Source: an uncultured Clostridia bacterium (lineage in GTDB: Bacteria > Bacillota > Clostridia > Oscillospirales > CAG-272). From it: a stretch of DNA of 64,000 nucleotides. Shown piece by piece: positions 26,027-35,697 of the stretch. The translations under genes and the position numbers were made by a program. The stretch covers positions 73,894 to 137,893 of the forward strand of contig CANRFY010000001.1 in NCBI GenBank assembly GCA_947630015.1, in the 5' to 3' direction. Position 1 is the first letter of the stretch; every line of letters begins with the position of its first letter. The notes below the pieces were generated by a model. That model was not told the origin of the DNA, ran no database searches, and saw only the letters and a program-made list of their open reading frames with translations.

Positions 26027-28300
26027 TCATTTCACGATGCGGTAGATGAGTTTGTGTCTGTATTCGCTTTTCCCGATCAGCGATTCGCTGATTTCGCCGT
26101 CGGAATCGCGCCGGCTTATGCGCGTCATGGCGTATTCGCCCGCCTCGTATCCGTAGCCGTCGCCGGCGTCGTCGTAAATCGTGAATTCCCCGTCCGCGCC
26201 GCCGTATATCACGACCTCATACGGGGCGTCTTTCACCTCGTCCACATACTGCATCACCTCGACGGTCGGGATCATGCTGCCTGCGCGGACAAAGAGCGGT
26301 ATGCGGTCGATGGGCGCCTCGATCCTGACATCGCGGCCGCCGTCGTAATACTGCTCCGTGTAAAAATCGTACCAGCCGCCGCGCGGCAGATACACCTCCG
26401 CCTCACCTCCGTTGTCGCTCTCGGGCGTCGTGACGGGACAGACGAGAAATTCATGGCCGTACATATACTCGCCGCTGGCGCTGCGCGCGCGTTCGTCGTC
26501 GGGAAACGCGAGCGCAAGCGCGCGTATCGGCATCACGCCGTCGAAGGTGACCGCGGCGTTTATCGAATAAAAATACGGGACGAGAGAATATCTCAGTCTT
26601 ATCGCCTTTTCGATCGCGTCGTAATATTTGCCGCCGGATTCGCCGAACCGCCAGATCTCGCGCGGCGTGTCCGTGCCGTGCGAACGCATCAGCGGCGTGA
26701 AAGCCGCGAACTGCGCCCATCTTGTATAAAGCTCGCGATAGCCGTCGTCGTCGCATCCGTTTTCATATTCGCCGCGCCAGAACCACTGATATCCCTTTTT
26801 CACGAAGAATGCGCCGATATCTGAGTTCCAGTACGCCTCGCCGCACGCGATATAATTCTGCGCGATATTGACTTGACGGCGCAGCGTCTCCCATGAGGCG
26901 CATATATCGCCCGACCATACGACAGTTCCGTATCTATGCTGTCCCGCATACGCCGATCTTGTCACGTTCATCACACGCTTTCCGTCGCCGACGGAGCGTT
27001 GACCCTCGTACATCCCGCGCGAATGCGCGAGCGAATACGCGTTTATGAGCTTATCGCTCAGATATTTTTTGAATTCGCCGACAGATAAATCCATTCTTTC
27101 AAGAAGCTCCGGCCGCTTGTCGCCCTGCCATACTGCGTCGAACGGCTCCGTCGAATCGCACCACCATGCGTCCGTCCCGTGCGAATATATGCCGTCATAT
27201 GCCTGACGCCAGTATATGCGGCGCGCCTCCTCGTCGAACGCGTCGTAGACGGTCCCGTCGCCGAGCAGCTTTCCCGCTCGCTCGAATTCGCCGCGGTTCT
27301 CCGATTCGCCGCTCATGCTCGGCCAAACCGACACCATTATGTGCGCGCCCATTTTATGCAGCGCGTCCGTAAGCGCGTCCAAATCGGGGAATCTGCTCTT
27401 GTCGAATATTTTTTCGCCCCACGCGGAGCTTTTCCAGTATTGCCAGTCCTGTACTATCAAATCGAGTGGGACGCGTCTTTTCCTGTATTCGGACACAATG
27501 TCCAAAAGCTCGTCCGCGCACGTATAGCGCTCCTTCGACTGCACATATCCGACGGCATATTTCGGCAGCATCGGCGAGACGCCAGTGAGCGTCCGATATC
27601 CGCGGCAGACGTCGTCAAAATCGTCTCCGGCGATAAAATAGTAGTCGACGGCGTCGACCGAATCGAGATATAATATCCCGCGCCCGTCGCGATCGTCAAA
27701 CGTCATCATCGACGTGCAGTCGAACAGATACGCGTAACCTGCACAGGAGACAAAATACGGGATCGCGATCCTCATGTTTTCCTGATAGAGCGGGATGAAA
27801 CGGCCGCGTATGTCGGGATATCCCTCCTCGTGGCTTCCGAGACCGAGGACGGTTTCCCCGTCGGCGAATGCGACCGACACTCGCGCGTGATACGCGCTGC
27901 CGGCAAACGCCTCATCGCCGCCCGTCGTCGTAAAGCGCACGCCGTCGACAGTTTTACGTTCGCTCACAATGCCGCCGTGCTTGCGGTACATATCATATTT
28001 TTCAAGCGATCGCGGCATAAGCTCCGATTCGGACGAGAGCCGCCGCCCGCGGCGGATATATTTGACCGCGAGCGTCGACTTGTCGATCTCGACCGTGAGA
28101 TAATCCGTCCTGATCGCCGCTGCGCCGTCGACGTCGACGTATTCAGCGTCGACGCTTTCTGGCGGCTGTGCCGTCACTATCATGCTTTCGCGCGGAAATA
28201 ATTCCTCTTTGCCGTATGTCACGCGTATGATCCTGCCGCTGTACGGCAATACGCGAAGCGTATATTCGCCGTTTTTGATCGTGTATCCCGTTTTGTTCAT
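26027..28300 (-). CDS. glycoside hydrolase family 31 (alpha-glucosidase/xylosidase type)
   Basis: Hydrolyses alpha-linked glycosides. The start at 28300 (MNKTGYTIKNGEYT) follows GGAGCGGAGAG; a longer reading from 28435 has no comparable site. 757 residues: N-terminal beta-sandwich, barrel with DLIVQDWQYW, catalytic nucleophile D382 in WWCDSTEP, acid/base D465 in WSGD, then a C-terminal DUF5110-like domain (YGGADGEFTIYDDAGDGYGYEAGEY). No signal peptide, so the enzyme is intracellular and acts on imported oligosaccharides. Lacks an adjacent sugar transporter. Divergent from the esterase gene. Confidence 0.93.
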   Translation of the reverse strand: MNKTGYTIKNGEYTLRVLPYSGRIIRVTYGKEELFPRESMIVTAQPPESVDAEYVDVDGAAAIRTDYLTVEIDKSTLAVKYIRRGRRLSSESELMPRSLEKYDMYRKHGGIVSERKTVDGVRFTTTGGDEAFAGSAYHARVSVAFADGETVLGLGSHEEGYPDIRGRFIPLYQENMRIAIPYFVSCAGYAYLFDCTSMMTFDDRDGRGILYLDSVDAVDYYFIAGDDFDDVCRGYRTLTGVSPMLPKYAVGYVQSKERYTCADELLDIVSEYRKRRVPLDLIVQDWQYWKSSAWGEKIFDKSRFPDLDALTDALHKMGAHIMVSVWPSMSGESENRGEFERAGKLLGDGTVYDAFDEEARRIYWRQAYDGIYSHGTDAWWCDSTEPFDAVWQGDKRPELLERMDLSVGEFKKYLSDKLINAYSLAHSRGMYEGQRSVGDGKRVMNVTRSAYAGQHRYGTVVWSGDICASWETLRRQVNIAQNYIACGEAYWNSDIGAFFVKKGYQWFWRGEYENGCDDDGYRELYTRWAQFAAFTPLMRSHGTDTPREIWRFGESGGKYYDAIEKAIRLRYSLVPYFYSINAAVTFDGVMPIRALALAFPDDERARSASGEYMYGHEFLVCPVTTPESDNGGEAEVYLPRGGWYDFYTEQYYDGGRDVRIEAPIDRIPLFVRAGSMIPTVEVMQYVDEVKDAPYEVVIYGGADGEFTIYDDAGDGYGYEAGEYAMTRISRRDSDGEISESLIGKSEYRHKLIYRIVK

Positions 28301-28425
28301 CTCTCCGCTCCCTGGCATTGTGGTTCTCTCTATGATTATATCGTATCCGCCGCTCATATTCAACGTAAAATCGCGATATTTTGTAGATTTTATACTTTGG
28401 ATGCGTCGATTTTTTTCACTTGCTA

Positions 28426-28454
28426 TTGACATCAACGGCGTCTTAGTGTATCAT
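28426..28454 (+). promoter_or_regulatory. promoter of the esterase/MBL pair
   Basis: TTGACA (28426-28431), 17-bp spacer, TATCAT (28449-28454), about 60 bp before the carboxylesterase start. Confidence 0.8.
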
Positions 28455-28515
28455 GTGATCAGAAATATTTTTACTCATAAATTGATTATATGACAAAATC
28501 GGGAGGTAAACTATT

Positions 28516-30054
28516 ATGCAGAAGCAAGTCAGGGTCGAGGAAGGCATACTCGAGGGCTATTTCGGTTACGATCCGCGCATCACGGTGTTCAAGGGCGTGC
28601 CGTATGCGAAAGCGCCCGTAGGCGATCTGCGCTGGCGCGCGCCGCAGCCGATGACGCACTGGGACGGCGTCCGTCCCGCGCTCAAATACGGTCCGATCGC
28701 GATGCAGTGGACGCCGGGTGCGGACCCGAACGACTTCTGGTCGCGCGAACTCCACCCGTCGGGGTCCGAATACGACATGAGCGAGGACTGCCTGTACGTC
28801 AACATTTTCACTCCCGCGAAAAGCGAGGACGAGCGTTTGCCCGTTCTATTCTACATACATGGCGGCGGGTATCAGGGCGGATATCCGTATGAGGTCGAGT
28901 TCGACTGGGAACACGTTGCGCGGCGCGGCATCGTCGTCGTTGCCGTCACGTACCGCCTCGGCGCGTTCGGGTTTATGGCGCATCCCGAGCTGTCGGCGGA
29001 GTCGCCAGATTCGCCGAAGGGCAACTACGGCATCGAGGATCAGATCGCGGCGCTTTCATGGACGAAGCGCAACATCGCCGCGTTCGGCGGCGATCCCGAT
29101 AAAATCACGATCGCGGGTCAATCGGCGGGCGCGGGCAGCGTCCAGTGCATACTGACGTCGCCGAAGGCAGAAGGACTCGTCTCGGGCGCGATAATACAGA
29201 GCGCGGTGAGCGCCGATTTCGCCGATATGGGACCGTCGTTTCTGCGCACAGGCTCGCTCGAACGCGCGGAACGCGCCGGCGTCGAATTCTTTGAAAAGGC
29301 CGGCATAAAGTCGCTGTCCGAGGCACGCGCGATCCCCGCCGCCGAGCTTTTCCGTAAATCGTGCGAGGCGCATACATTTTTCGCTCCCGTCGTCGACGGA
29401 ATACTTCTCATGCGCGACGCGTTCGACGCCTACGTCCACGACGAGCATCACCGCGTCCCCGTTCTGACCGGCTACAACAGAGGCGAGACGCGCGCCTTCA
29501 TGCGCCGCGACGGACTGCCGCGCACGATGCAGCAGTTCGACGAATTCGCCGCACGCTACGGCGAACACGAGGACGAGTTCCGCGCTCTCTGCGGCGTTAA
29601 GAATGACAGCGACGTTGAGGCTTTGTTCTCCTCCGACGCATTCACGGGAATGATCGCGGGCGCGTATCTGTTCGGCACAGTACAGGCGCGCGAGGGACGC
29701 CGGACGTATCTATACGAGTTCGACCCCGACATCCCCGACGACAAGTCGCCGAACGTCGGCTCATTCCACGGCGCGGAGCTGTGGTTCGCATACGATTCGC
29801 TCGCGCGCAGCTGGCGTCCGTTCCGCGGTCAGCACTACGATCTCGCGCGCAAGGTCACCTCGTACTGGGCGAATTTTGTAAAGACCGGCGACCCGAACGG
29901 CGTCGACAACTTTGGCGATGCGCTGCCCGAGTGGCGTCCGTTCACCGAGGACGACGGTTTCATGCTCGAAATCGGCAACGAGATCGGCGAGCGCGCACCG
30001 AGACTTGATGAGATCACGAAATTCCGCATAAATCACACGCTTGGCACGCTTTAA
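28516..30054 (+). CDS. type B carboxylesterase
   Basis: 512-residue alpha/beta hydrolase of the para-nitrobenzyl/carboxylesterase family. Oxyanion-hole region HGGGYQGGYP, nucleophile S203 in GQSAGAGS, EDCLYVNIF signature 1 and catalytic histidine H418 in SFHGAELWF are all present. The conserved active-site acid should lie between them, near the APVVDGILL segment. There is no signal peptide, so it is cytosolic. GGGAGG precedes the ATG. It is followed after 13 bp by the metallo-beta-lactamase-fold gene; together with the divergent GH31 this could process acylated plant glycans, but that is inference. Confidence 0.92.
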   Translation: MQKQVRVEEGILEGYFGYDPRITVFKGVPYAKAPVGDLRWRAPQPMTHWDGVRPALKYGPIAMQWTPGADPNDFWSRELHPSGSEYDMSEDCLYVNIFTPAKSEDERLPVLFYIHGGGYQGGYPYEVEFDWEHVARRGIVVVAVTYRLGAFGFMAHPELSAESPDSPKGNYGIEDQIAALSWTKRNIAAFGGDPDKITIAGQSAGAGSVQCILTSPKAEGLVSGAIIQSAVSADFADMGPSFLRTGSLERAERAGVEFFEKAGIKSLSEARAIPAAELFRKSCEAHTFFAPVVDGILLMRDAFDAYVHDEHHRVPVLTGYNRGETRAFMRRDGLPRTMQQFDEFAARYGEHEDEFRALCGVKNDSDVEALFSSDAFTGMIAGAYLFGTVQAREGRRTYLYEFDPDIPDDKSPNVGSFHGAELWFAYDSLARSWRPFRGQHYDLARKVTSYWANFVKTGDPNGVDNFGDALPEWRPFTEDDGFMLEIGNEIGERAPRLDEITKFRINHTLGTL

Positions 30055-30067
30055 AGGAGGCTTAACC

Positions 30068-30883
30068 GTGAAAAAATACAAGATCATCCGCCTGCCCGAC
30101 GACGAGGGCTACCGCTGGTGGCGCATCTACGACGACACATACGTGATCCATTACGGCGAGGCGCTCGACATTTTCCTGCTCCTCGGCAGCGAAAAAGCGC
30201 TTCTCATCGACACCGCATACGGGCGCGGCGATCTGCCGAACATCGTCGACGAGCTTCGCGGCGGCCGCGCGCTTGTCGTCGTCAACACGCACGGTCACTT
30301 CGATCACACGGGCGGCAACCGCTGGTTCCCGCGCGTCCATATGCACAAAAACGCGTTTTTATATGCGGATCATTCGTTCGGTCCGCTTGACCCCGTGTGG
30401 CTCGCGAATATGCCCTACCCCGATTATGAAAAGATCGCCGTCGGCGACGGCGACGTATTCGATCTCGGCGGACGCACGGTCGATGTGATCTACACGCCCG
30501 CGCACTGCGACAGCTCGCTTTCGTTCATCGACCACGGGAGGCGGCTTCTGTTCTCCGGCGACGAATTTGACGCGGGACAGGCGAATCTGAACGTGTTTTC
30601 GTCCGTTGGCGCGTTCCTCGAAAACTGCAAGCGTCTGAAAGCGCGCGAGGACGAATTCGACTTCATCATGCCGAATCACAACGGCACGCCGATCGCGAAA
30701 TCGTATCTCGACGACTTCATCACGGCGGCGCAGCACGTCGTCGACGGATGCCCCGACATCGTCCCGCTCGAAGGCGGCCATCGACGCCCGTTCCACGGCG
30801 ACCTCGCCGTCCGCGTCCGCGTCGGCGACTCGTGCATCAATTACCTGCCCGAGGGCGTCGTGCCTCCGCAGCGTGCGAAATGA
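30068..30883 (+). CDS. metallo-beta-lactamase-fold hydrolase
   Basis: 271 residues from the GTG at 30068, which has an ideal AAAGGAGG 7 bases upstream that overlaps the end of the esterase gene. The zinc-binding THGHFDH (H75, H77, D79, H80), TPAHCDSSLSF, FSGDEFD and PNHNG segments give the usual two-metal site. The substrate is unknown: glyoxalase II-like, lactonase or phosphodiesterase activities share this motif. Likely cotranscribed with the esterase. Confidence 0.88.
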   Translation: MKKYKIIRLPDDEGYRWWRIYDDTYVIHYGEALDIFLLLGSEKALLIDTAYGRGDLPNIVDELRGGRALVVVNTHGHFDHTGGNRWFPRVHMHKNAFLYADHSFGPLDPVWLANMPYPDYEKIAVGDGDVFDLGGRTVDVIYTPAHCDSSLSFIDHGRRLLFSGDEFDAGQANLNVFSSVGAFLENCKRLKAREDEFDFIMPNHNGTPIAKSYLDDFITAAQHVVDGCPDIVPLEGGHRRPFHGDLAVRVRVGDSCINYLPEGVVPPQRAK

Positions 30884-30896
30884 GGCGGTAATGTTT

Positions 30897-31100
30897 TTGG
30901 GGCGCTGCCCCAACCCCCCGCTTAAGGGGAGCTTTTGAAAAGAAGTTGAACTTTCCGCAAGCGGAAAGTTAGCAGATGCTCCGCATCTGCCCCCCTTAAG
31001 AATCTTTCAAAAACTTTCCTTAAAAGACTTATTGGTCAAATGTGTTCATCTCTGCGATGCGCGTTCGTGCGCGGACGAAGCAGTCGCGCGAGCGCGAACG
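30897..31100 (+). repeat. convergent-junction repeat, copy A
   Basis: About 200 bp of stacked palindromes: GGGGCGCTGCCCC, CTTTCCGC-AAGCGGAAAG, GCAGATGCTCCGCATCTGC, and a GC-rich tail with GCGCGTTCG and GCGAACGC. Outer arms CTTAAGGGG and CCCCTTAAG could pair around the middle hairpins. It matches the sequence at 56350-56550 (inverted) and, with an internal deletion, 61923-62032. It lies between the convergent MBL and fhs genes. Confidence 0.85.
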
Positions 31101-31128
31101 CCGATTTTTAACATCATATTACAAACCG

Positions 31129-31157
31129 AGGGGAAGCTTTTACAAAGCTTCCCCTCA
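31129..31157. terminator. stem-loop between the convergent MBL and fhs genes
   Basis: GAGGGGAAGCTTT, three-base loop, AAAGCTTCCCCTC. Perfect 13-bp arms with AT-rich flanks; it can serve fhs on the minus strand or the plus-strand operon. Confidence 0.75.
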
Positions 31158-31189
31158 AATTTATTCGGATGATCGCGATACGAAATTTA

Positions 31190-32866
31190 TCAGAACAGTC
31201 CCGTTATCCTGCCCGAGTCGTCGACGTCGATGCGCTCCGCAGCCGGTGATTTCGGCAGGCCGGGCATTGTCAAAATATCGCCTGTGAGAACGACGATGAA
31301 TCCCGCGCCGGCTGAGACCTTGACGTTTTTGACCGTCACCGTGAAGCCCTCCGGCGCGCCGAGCTTAGTCGGATCGTCCGAGAAGCTGTACTGCGTCTTT
31401 GCGACGCAGATCGGAAGTCCCGAGAAGCCGAGGCGCGTCAGCTCGTCTATCTGCTTTTGCGCCGCCGGTGTGATGTTCACGCCGACGCCGCCGTAAACGC
31501 GCTTTACGATCGTTTCGATCTTATTCTCGATCGTGTCGTCAAGCTCATACGAATAGGAGAATTCTCCGGTCTCCTCCTCGCACAGGCGCACGACCTCGCG
31601 CGCGAGGTCTTCGCCGCCTGCCCCTCCGTTCTCCCAAACAGTCGAAAGAACTGCGTTTACTCCAAGCTCTGCGCATTTTTTGATTATGAAATCGATTTCC
31701 GCGTCCGTGTCGGTCGGGAATTTATTGACGGCGACGACGCACGGCAGGCGGTATACGTTTTTGATATTCGATACATGGCGCAACAGATTCGGTATGCCGC
31801 GTTCGAGCGCCGCGAGGTCCTCGGTGCCGAGTTCTGATTTTGCGAGTCCGCCGTGCATTTTGAGCGCGCGGATCGTAGCGACGACGACGACGGCGCTCGG
31901 CACGAGTCCCGCCATGCGGCATTTTATATCGAGGAATTTTTCGGCGCCGAGATCGGCTCCGAAGCCGGCTTCCGTGACCGTATAATCGCCGGTGCGGAGC
32001 GCGGTGCGCGTCGCGATCACGGAATTGCATCCGTGCGCGATATTTGCGAACGGGCCGCCGTGGACGAACGCGGGCGTACCCTCGAGCGTCTGCACGAGAT
32101 TCGGCATCAGCGCGTCGCGCAGAAGCGCCGTCATCGCGCCTACGGCGTGCAGATCGCCCGCAGTCACGGGCTTGCCGTCGTATGTATACGCGACTATCAT
32201 GCGCGCAAGGCGCGCTTTAAGATCGAAGATCGACTCGGACAGGCAGAATACAGCCATGACCTCGGTCGCAACGGTTATATCGAAGCTGTCCTCGCGCGGC
32301 GTGCCGTTCGATTTGCCGCCCATTCCGTCAACGAGGAAGCGCAGCTGACGGTCGTTCATATCGACGCAGCGATGAAGCACGATGCGGCGCGGATCGATGC
32401 CGAGCGCGTTTCCCTGCTGGATGTGGTTGTCGAGCATAGCTGCGAGCAGATTGTTCGCCGCGCCTATGGCGTGGAAATCGCCTGTGAAATGGAGATTGAT
32501 GTCCTCCATCGGCACGACCTGCGCGTATCCGCCTCCGGCGGCTCCGCCCTTGACGCCGAACACGGGGCCGAGCGACGGCTCGCGAAGCGCGACGGTCACA
32601 TCCTTACCTATGCGTGAAAGACCGTCCGCAAGTCCTATCGTCGTCGTCGTCTTGCCCTCTCCGGCGGGAGTCGGCGTTATCGCCGTGACGAGGATGAGCC
32701 TGCCGTCGCGGCGCGTCGTTTTTTCCATGAATTCCGGCGATATCTTCGCCTTGTACCGTCCGTACTGCTCGATATACTCGGGCGCTATATGCGCGCGCTC
32801 CGCGATCTCTGCGATCGGCTTCATCTCACAGCTCTGCGCTATCTCGATATCGGTTTTGTAAGCCAT
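31190..32866 (-). CDS. fhs: formate-tetrahydrofolate ligase
   Basis: Makes 10-formyltetrahydrofolate from formate, THF and ATP in one-carbon metabolism; it is also a Wood-Ljungdahl methyl-branch enzyme. 558 residues of typical length. The P-loop [16 protein letters not shown] lies near 64-79, and [13 protein letters not shown] and [17 protein letters not shown] are conserved family segments. GGAGG is 7 bases before the ATG. No folD or other acetogenesis genes are adjacent, so its presence alone does not argue for acetogenesis. Confidence 0.97.
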   Translation of the reverse strand: MAYKTDIEIAQSCEMKPIAEIAERAHIAPEYIEQYGRYKAKISPEFMEKTTRRDGRLILVTAITPTPAGEGKTTTTIGLADGLSRIGKDVTVALREPSLGPVFGVKGGAAGGGYAQVVPMEDINLHFTGDFHAIGAANNLLAAMLDNHIQQGNALGIDPRRIVLHRCVDMNDRQLRFLVDGMGGKSNGTPREDSFDITVATEVMAVFCLSESIFDLKARLARMIVAYTYDGKPVTAGDLHAVGAMTALLRDALMPNLVQTLEGTPAFVHGGPFANIAHGCNSVIATRTALRTGDYTVTEAGFGADLGAEKFLDIKCRMAGLVPSAVVVVATIRALKMHGGLAKSELGTEDLAALERGIPNLLRHVSNIKNVYRLPCVVAVNKFPTDTDAEIDFIIKKCAELGVNAVLSTVWENGGAGGEDLAREVVRLCEEETGEFSYSYELDDTIENKIETIVKRVYGGVGVNITPAAQKQIDELTRLGFSGLPICVAKTQYSFSDDPTKLGAPEGFTVTVKNVKVSAGAGFIVVLTGDILTMPGLPKSPAAERIDVDDSGRITGLF

Positions 32867-32943
32867 GTCCGCTGCCTCCGTTGATTGTTTGTTTTATGCC
32901 CGCGGCGACGCCGCGGCTGGAATTTGCCGTATCCGTTTTAGGA

Positions 32944-33501
32944 TCACATCTCTGTGACCGCGCCGTTTTCCCATTTCATATATTCGACGCCCAAAAGCGT
33001 TTTCCACACAAACGCGTCCCCGTCAAACATCATATATCCGCGCGTCGAATCCCCCTTCGGGATCGAGACCGACCCCGGGTTCATATAGATGAAATCGCCG
33101 TGATCCACGCATTTGGGGATGTGGGTGTGTCCGGTCAGGAGAATGTCGCCGTGCTTGTGCGGCGGCGGCGCATCCTCGCTTGCGTGATGGCCGTGCGTCG
33201 CGTATACGAGTCTGTCGCCCGCGAACAAAAGGATCGATTCGGCCGTGATCGGAAAATCAAGCACCATGCCGTCGACCTCGGAATCGCAATTGCCGCGGAC
33301 GCATACTATATCGTCGCTCATCCCGTTCAGCATTTCTATCACCTTTTTGGGATCATAGCAGCGGCGCGGATTGCGCGGTCCGTGATACAGTATGTCGCCG
33401 AGCAGAAGCAGTCTGTCCGCACGCTCGCGCGCGTATGCTTCGAGCAGCATCTCGCAGTATTTCGCCGAGCCGTGTATGTCCGACGCGATCATAAGATTCA
33501 T
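32944..33501 (-). CDS. yfcE: YfcE-type metallophosphoesterase
   Basis: 185 residues of the calcineurin-like phosphodiesterase fold. Metal-ligand motifs occur in order: SDIHG, LLLGDILYHGP, VRGNCDSE, THGHHA and LLTGHTHIP. E. coli YfcE hydrolyses phosphodiesters such as bis-p-nitrophenyl phosphate; its physiological substrate is not known. It is 77 bp upstream of fhs on the same strand and may share its transcript. Confidence 0.93.
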   Translation of the reverse strand: MNLMIASDIHGSAKYCEMLLEAYARERADRLLLLGDILYHGPRNPRRCYDPKKVIEMLNGMSDDIVCVRGNCDSEVDGMVLDFPITAESILLFAGDRLVYATHGHHASEDAPPPHKHGDILLTGHTHIPKCVDHGDFIYMNPGSVSIPKGDSTRGYMMFDGDAFVWKTLLGVEYMKWENGAVTEM

Positions 33502-33600
33502 ATGCGCTCACCGATCCTTTGCAGCTGCGTTTTACACTACTCACATCATACCATAAATAATCGTTCATATCAAGCACGATATTCGCCCGCACGCGCCAAT

Positions 33601-33626
33601 AAAACGCGCGGCGGCGCGCGTTTTTT
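33601..33626 (+). terminator. orphan terminator-like hairpin
   Basis: AAAACGCGCG, GCGG, CGCGCGTTTTTT on the plus strand, in the 291-bp divergent gap between yfcE and the XRE gene. No plus-strand gene ends here. Confidence 0.5.
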
Positions 33627-33708
33627 CGGCTATTTTGCAGTATCGCCGCGCAAAGCGGCAGTTCTGCCGTGTAAACGAATCGTTTATATCATGACAATAA
33701 ATCAATAA

Positions 33709-33737
33709 TTGTTTTTTCCGCGGGCGTCTGCTATCAT
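33709..33737 (+). promoter_or_regulatory. promoter of the XRE regulator
   Basis: TTGTTT (33709-33714), 17-bp spacer, TATCAT (33732-33737), about 55 bp before the ATG. Confidence 0.65.
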
Positions 33738-33792
33738 ATACTCGTAAGCTTACGAAAACAAAAATAAACTTTAAGAAAAGAGGACATACAAA

Positions 33793-34908
33793 ATGAATCT
33801 CAAAATTGGCGAAACAATAAAAAATCTCCGCGCGGAGCGCAGAGTAACGCAGGAACAGTTATCGTCGTTTCCCGGCGTGACGCCGCAGGCGATCTCCCGC
33901 TGGGAGGCCGGCAGCGGTTACCCCGACATCGAGACGCTGCCCTATATCGCCGAATATTTCGGCGTCAGCATCGACACGCTTTTGGGCGTCGAACGCAGCG
34001 ACAGGGCGCGCCGTCTGCGCGAGATATATCTCGAAATACAGCGCGGCAACGAGGCCGGCGAAAACAGTGCCGACGCGCTGAAGCGTGCGCGCGAATACGC
34101 GGCTGAGTTTCCGTATGACGAACGGATCCTTGAAAATCTCGCGGGTCGCCTTTCACGTTCGATGTGGGACGATGAGCCGAACATGAACGAGCTGACGGAA
34201 GCAGAGAGAATATTACAGACGCTGGCCGAGACGACGAAGGACAACGATTTCAGAAACGAAGTGCTTGATTCGCTCACGGCGCTCTACGGCTACGGGTTCA
34301 AGGACAATTTCAAGGCACAGCGCACGATTCTGCGCCTGCCGGCGATGAAAAACTGCCGCGAGAGGATCGCGTCTGACTATGCGATCAATAGCTCCGACGA
34401 CTACCCGGTTCAGGACTATATAGAAAAGCTGACGGACAGTCTCGGTTCCGAGCTTGAAAGATACATCTTAAACAGGCTCCCCGGCGGTCCCGACTCATGG
34501 GAGAAAAAGGTCGGGATGCTCAAGTTCATCATTTCGATTTACAAATTCGTCTTCGGCGACGAGCTTAACTACTATAACTGCCGCGCCGCGGAGCTTTACC
34601 GCAATATCGCTTGTTACAAGCTCTATGCGGAAAAATACGATGAAGCGCTCGACGCGCTCGAATCGATGTGCGGTCACGTCGAGCGTGAGTGCAGCGTCAA
34701 GTCCGGCGATAAATTCAACTCCCCATTCACGAATATGATGGCGTATCCCGAAGAGATTACGCCGTTCGGCGATTTCCACACCACCGTCGTCCACAACAAC
34801 GCGTGGTATATGCTGAATCAAAGACTTGCGATCGACACGTTCGATCCGATACGCGAAAGCGGCAGATTCAAATCCGTGATCGATCGGCTCGAAAAAATCG
34901 CCTTTTAA
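33793..34908 (+). CDS. XRE-family regulator with long helical C-terminal domain
   Basis: 371 residues. The helix-turn-helix is at about 8-62 (RRVTQEQLSSFPGVTPQAIS recognition region, then PDIETLPYIAEYFGVSIDTLLG). The remaining 300 residues are helical, with regularly spaced aromatic and acidic residues resembling tetratricopeptide-like repeats (KLYAEKYDEALDALESM). Such proteins often bind a peptide or partner through this domain. AAAGAGG lies upstream. Nothing in the neighbouring genes identifies a target. Confidence 0.85.
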   Translation: MNLKIGETIKNLRAERRVTQEQLSSFPGVTPQAISRWEAGSGYPDIETLPYIAEYFGVSIDTLLGVERSDRARRLREIYLEIQRGNEAGENSADALKRAREYAAEFPYDERILENLAGRLSRSMWDDEPNMNELTEAERILQTLAETTKDNDFRNEVLDSLTALYGYGFKDNFKAQRTILRLPAMKNCRERIASDYAINSSDDYPVQDYIEKLTDSLGSELERYILNRLPGGPDSWEKKVGMLKFIISIYKFVFGDELNYYNCRAAELYRNIACYKLYAEKYDEALDALESMCGHVERECSVKSGDKFNSPFTNMMAYPEEITPFGDFHTTVVHNNAWYMLNQRLAIDTFDPIRESGRFKSVIDRLEKIAF

Positions 34909-35027
34909 TGAAAAACCGCGCGAATAATGCGATTTTCAACTAACATCGGAAATCGCAGGCGCTGTCTGTCATCAAACGTCGCATTCAAATCAAATAATCA
35001 ACGCACTCTTTTACGGTTTCGTAATCA

Positions 35028-35095
35028 CCTGTTAGGGAAAGTTTTGAAAAGGGGGCGCGGGGGAAAAACTTATTCAAAAGTTTTTCCCCCGAAAA
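35028..35095. terminator. convergent stem-loop with relic of the junction repeat
   Basis: GGGGGAAAAACTT, six-base loop, AAGTTTTTCCCCC (35059-35090) lies between the convergent XRE and CotF genes and can terminate both. The bases just before it (AGGGAAAGTTTTGAAAAG) resemble part of the repeats at 30.9 and 56.4 kb, so this may be a fourth, decayed copy. Confidence 0.65.
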
Positions 35096-35108
35096 ATTAT
35101 ATATCCCC

Positions 35109-35564
35109 TCACGCCTGCATACTGTTCGTTTTCATATAGTCGTAGATGAGCTTGCCGTGATGCTGCTCCGCCGATTGGATGGAATTGAGCAGCTTGCGGG
35201 CGTTCTCGTCGTCGAACTCGAAAACGCACGTATCGTACAGATGCGACGCGTGTTTCTCCGCCGTCAAAAGGTCGGAGCAGAGGTAGCAGTCGTTTTTCTT
35301 CTCCGGCGTCTCGGCCGTATTGTATACGGGTCTGAACGTCGGATTATACTGTCCGCCTCCCTGCGGCGGCTGAGGCACGCTTCCGTTCTGCATATCCGTT
35401 ATCATCGTAAGATGATTAGCCTCCGTCTTGGCGATCTCGGAAAACAGATTTTTGAGCTGCGCGTCCTTCGCGCATTCCGAATGCTTCGTGTACTTGTCTA
35501 CGCAGAGCTTTTCCTGCTCCGACAGATCCTTTAAAAGTCCGATCTCTTTTTGCGTTAGCTGCAT
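35109..35564 (-). CDS. CotF-family spore coat protein
   Basis: 151 residues in two ferritin-like helical halves (about 1-58 and 82-150) joined by a proline/glycine/glutamine linker (PQPPQGGGQYNP). EKLCVDKYTKHSECAKDAQLK and AEKHASHLYDTCVFEF are typical of the CotF coat-protein family. It is expected in the spore coat of sporulating cells, though some members occur in non-sporulating clostridia. It is divergent from the mini-ferritin-like gene at 35698. Confidence 0.88.
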   Translation of the reverse strand: MQLTQKEIGLLKDLSEQEKLCVDKYTKHSECAKDAQLKNLFSEIAKTEANHLTMITDMQNGSVPQPPQGGGQYNPTFRPVYNTAETPEKKNDCYLCSDLLTAEKHASHLYDTCVFEFDDENARKLLNSIQSAEQHHGKLIYDYMKTNSMQA

Positions 35565-35697
35565 TTTGTTTTTCTCCGTTATTTATAGATTTGCGCGTCG
35601 CCGCGCTTTTGCTTTATTCTGCACAGAATTTTACATCTCTATTCGCACGGCGGACGCGGCATAATAAAAATATGATCAAGTATCGGAGGATGATGTC

